From the NCBI GenBank assembly GCA_017615955.1, contig JAFZZD010000051.1, positions 1 through 7,038 on the forward strand: a stretch of 7,038 bases of DNA, read 5' to 3'. This DNA comes from Victivallales bacterium (GTDB lineage: Bacteria; Verrucomicrobiota; Lentisphaeria; Oligosphaerales; Oligosphaeraceae). Of the stretch, positions 6,962-7,038 are shown piece by piece. The position numbers and the translations under genes are program-made. The notes below the pieces were generated by a model that saw only the letters and a list, made by a program, of their open reading frames with translations, had not been told where the DNA came from and did no database searches. The first letter of the stretch is position 1; the number at the start of each line of letters is the position of its first letter.

Positions 6962-6991
6962 GATATAAAATCGTTTGAAAATATATCACAA
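6962..6991 (-). promoter_or_regulatory. Candidate leftward promoter of the operon
   Basis: On the minus strand TTGTGA (6991-6986) and TATATC (6967-6962) are separated by 18 bases. Both boxes match sigma-70 consensus only partly. Transcription would start near 6955 and leave a leader of about 35 bases before the symporter ATG. The position and AT-rich surroundings fit, but the call rests on consensus matching alone. Confidence 0.4.
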
Positions 6992-7002
6992 TTGTTTATA
7001 AA
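6975..7002 (+). promoter_or_regulatory. Candidate rightward promoter for a divergent gene outside the window
   Basis: On the plus strand TTGAAA (6975-6980) and TATAAA (6997-7002) are 16 bases apart, each one base from sigma-70 consensus. It overlaps the leftward candidate and points off the right edge. If real, a divergent gene, plausibly a regulator of this operon, begins just beyond base 7038. Confidence 0.38.
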
Positions 7003-7006
7003 ACAA
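6992..7006. promoter_or_regulatory. 15-bp palindrome, candidate operator
   Basis: TTGTTT (6992-6997) and AAACAA (7001-7006) are perfect inverted repeats around ATA. The site lies directly upstream of the leftward -35 candidate and covers the rightward -10 candidate. A dimeric regulator bound here could control both directions. AT-rich palindromes also occur by chance, so this is only a candidate. Confidence 0.4.
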
Positions 7007-7038
7007 ATCGCATTCCCCTTATTATGGCAACTGTCCAC

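Noticed and set aside
6969..7010. Short AT-rich inverted repeats as a mobile-element end or attachment site
   Set aside because: No transposase, integrase or target duplication is visible, and their position fits promoter and operator elements better.

Overview
The window most resembles a PVC-group bacterium of the Lentisphaerota (Victivallales-like) or a close relative. The best marker is a short Lentisphaerae/Planctomycetes-style pseudopilin ([20 protein letters not shown], then [13 protein letters not shown]) sitting inside a sugar-catabolic operon, next to an Asp-box 'sialidase' fused to a concanavalin-like domain and a sodium:solute symporter. This assignment is by recognition, not by a database search.

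Layout. Bases 1-1095 hold the 3' part of an AT-rich plus-strand gene for a membrane protein of unknown family. Its frame is open to the left edge. It ends at a hairpin (1103-1134) shared with the convergent gene on the other side. From 6921 down to 1139 there is one minus-strand gene train, in transcription order: sodium:solute symporter (6921-5362), secreted Asp-box glycosidase-like protein (5350-3722), type II pseudopilin (3689-2964), HpcH/HpaI-family class II aldolase (2936-2151), and after a 142-bp gap with a perfect palindrome, an exported helical-repeat protein (2008-1139). The first four genes are 11, 32 and 27 bp apart and very likely form an operon. Bases 6922-7038 are an AT-rich control region with a weak leftward promoter candidate, a 15-bp palindrome and a better rightward promoter candidate, which implies a divergent gene beyond the window.

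How the genes may work together (inference). The secreted Asp-box protein would release a sugar or sugar acid from a host or algal glycan. The symporter would import it with Na+, and the metal-dependent aldolase would split a 2-keto-3-deoxy sugar acid to pyruvate plus an aldehyde. The pseudopilin and the helical-repeat protein would act in the envelope. The usual sialic-acid genes (NanA-type lyase, epimerase, kinase) are not in the window and the 'sialidase' lacks recognisable canonical N-terminal catalytic motifs, so sialic acid is not a safe substrate prediction.

No rRNA, tRNA, CRISPR array, insertion sequence or phage gene was recognised. The most unusual items are the non-canonical Asp-box enzyme, the pseudopilin in a catabolic operon, the internal duplication in the left-hand membrane protein, and the palindromic control region at the right edge.
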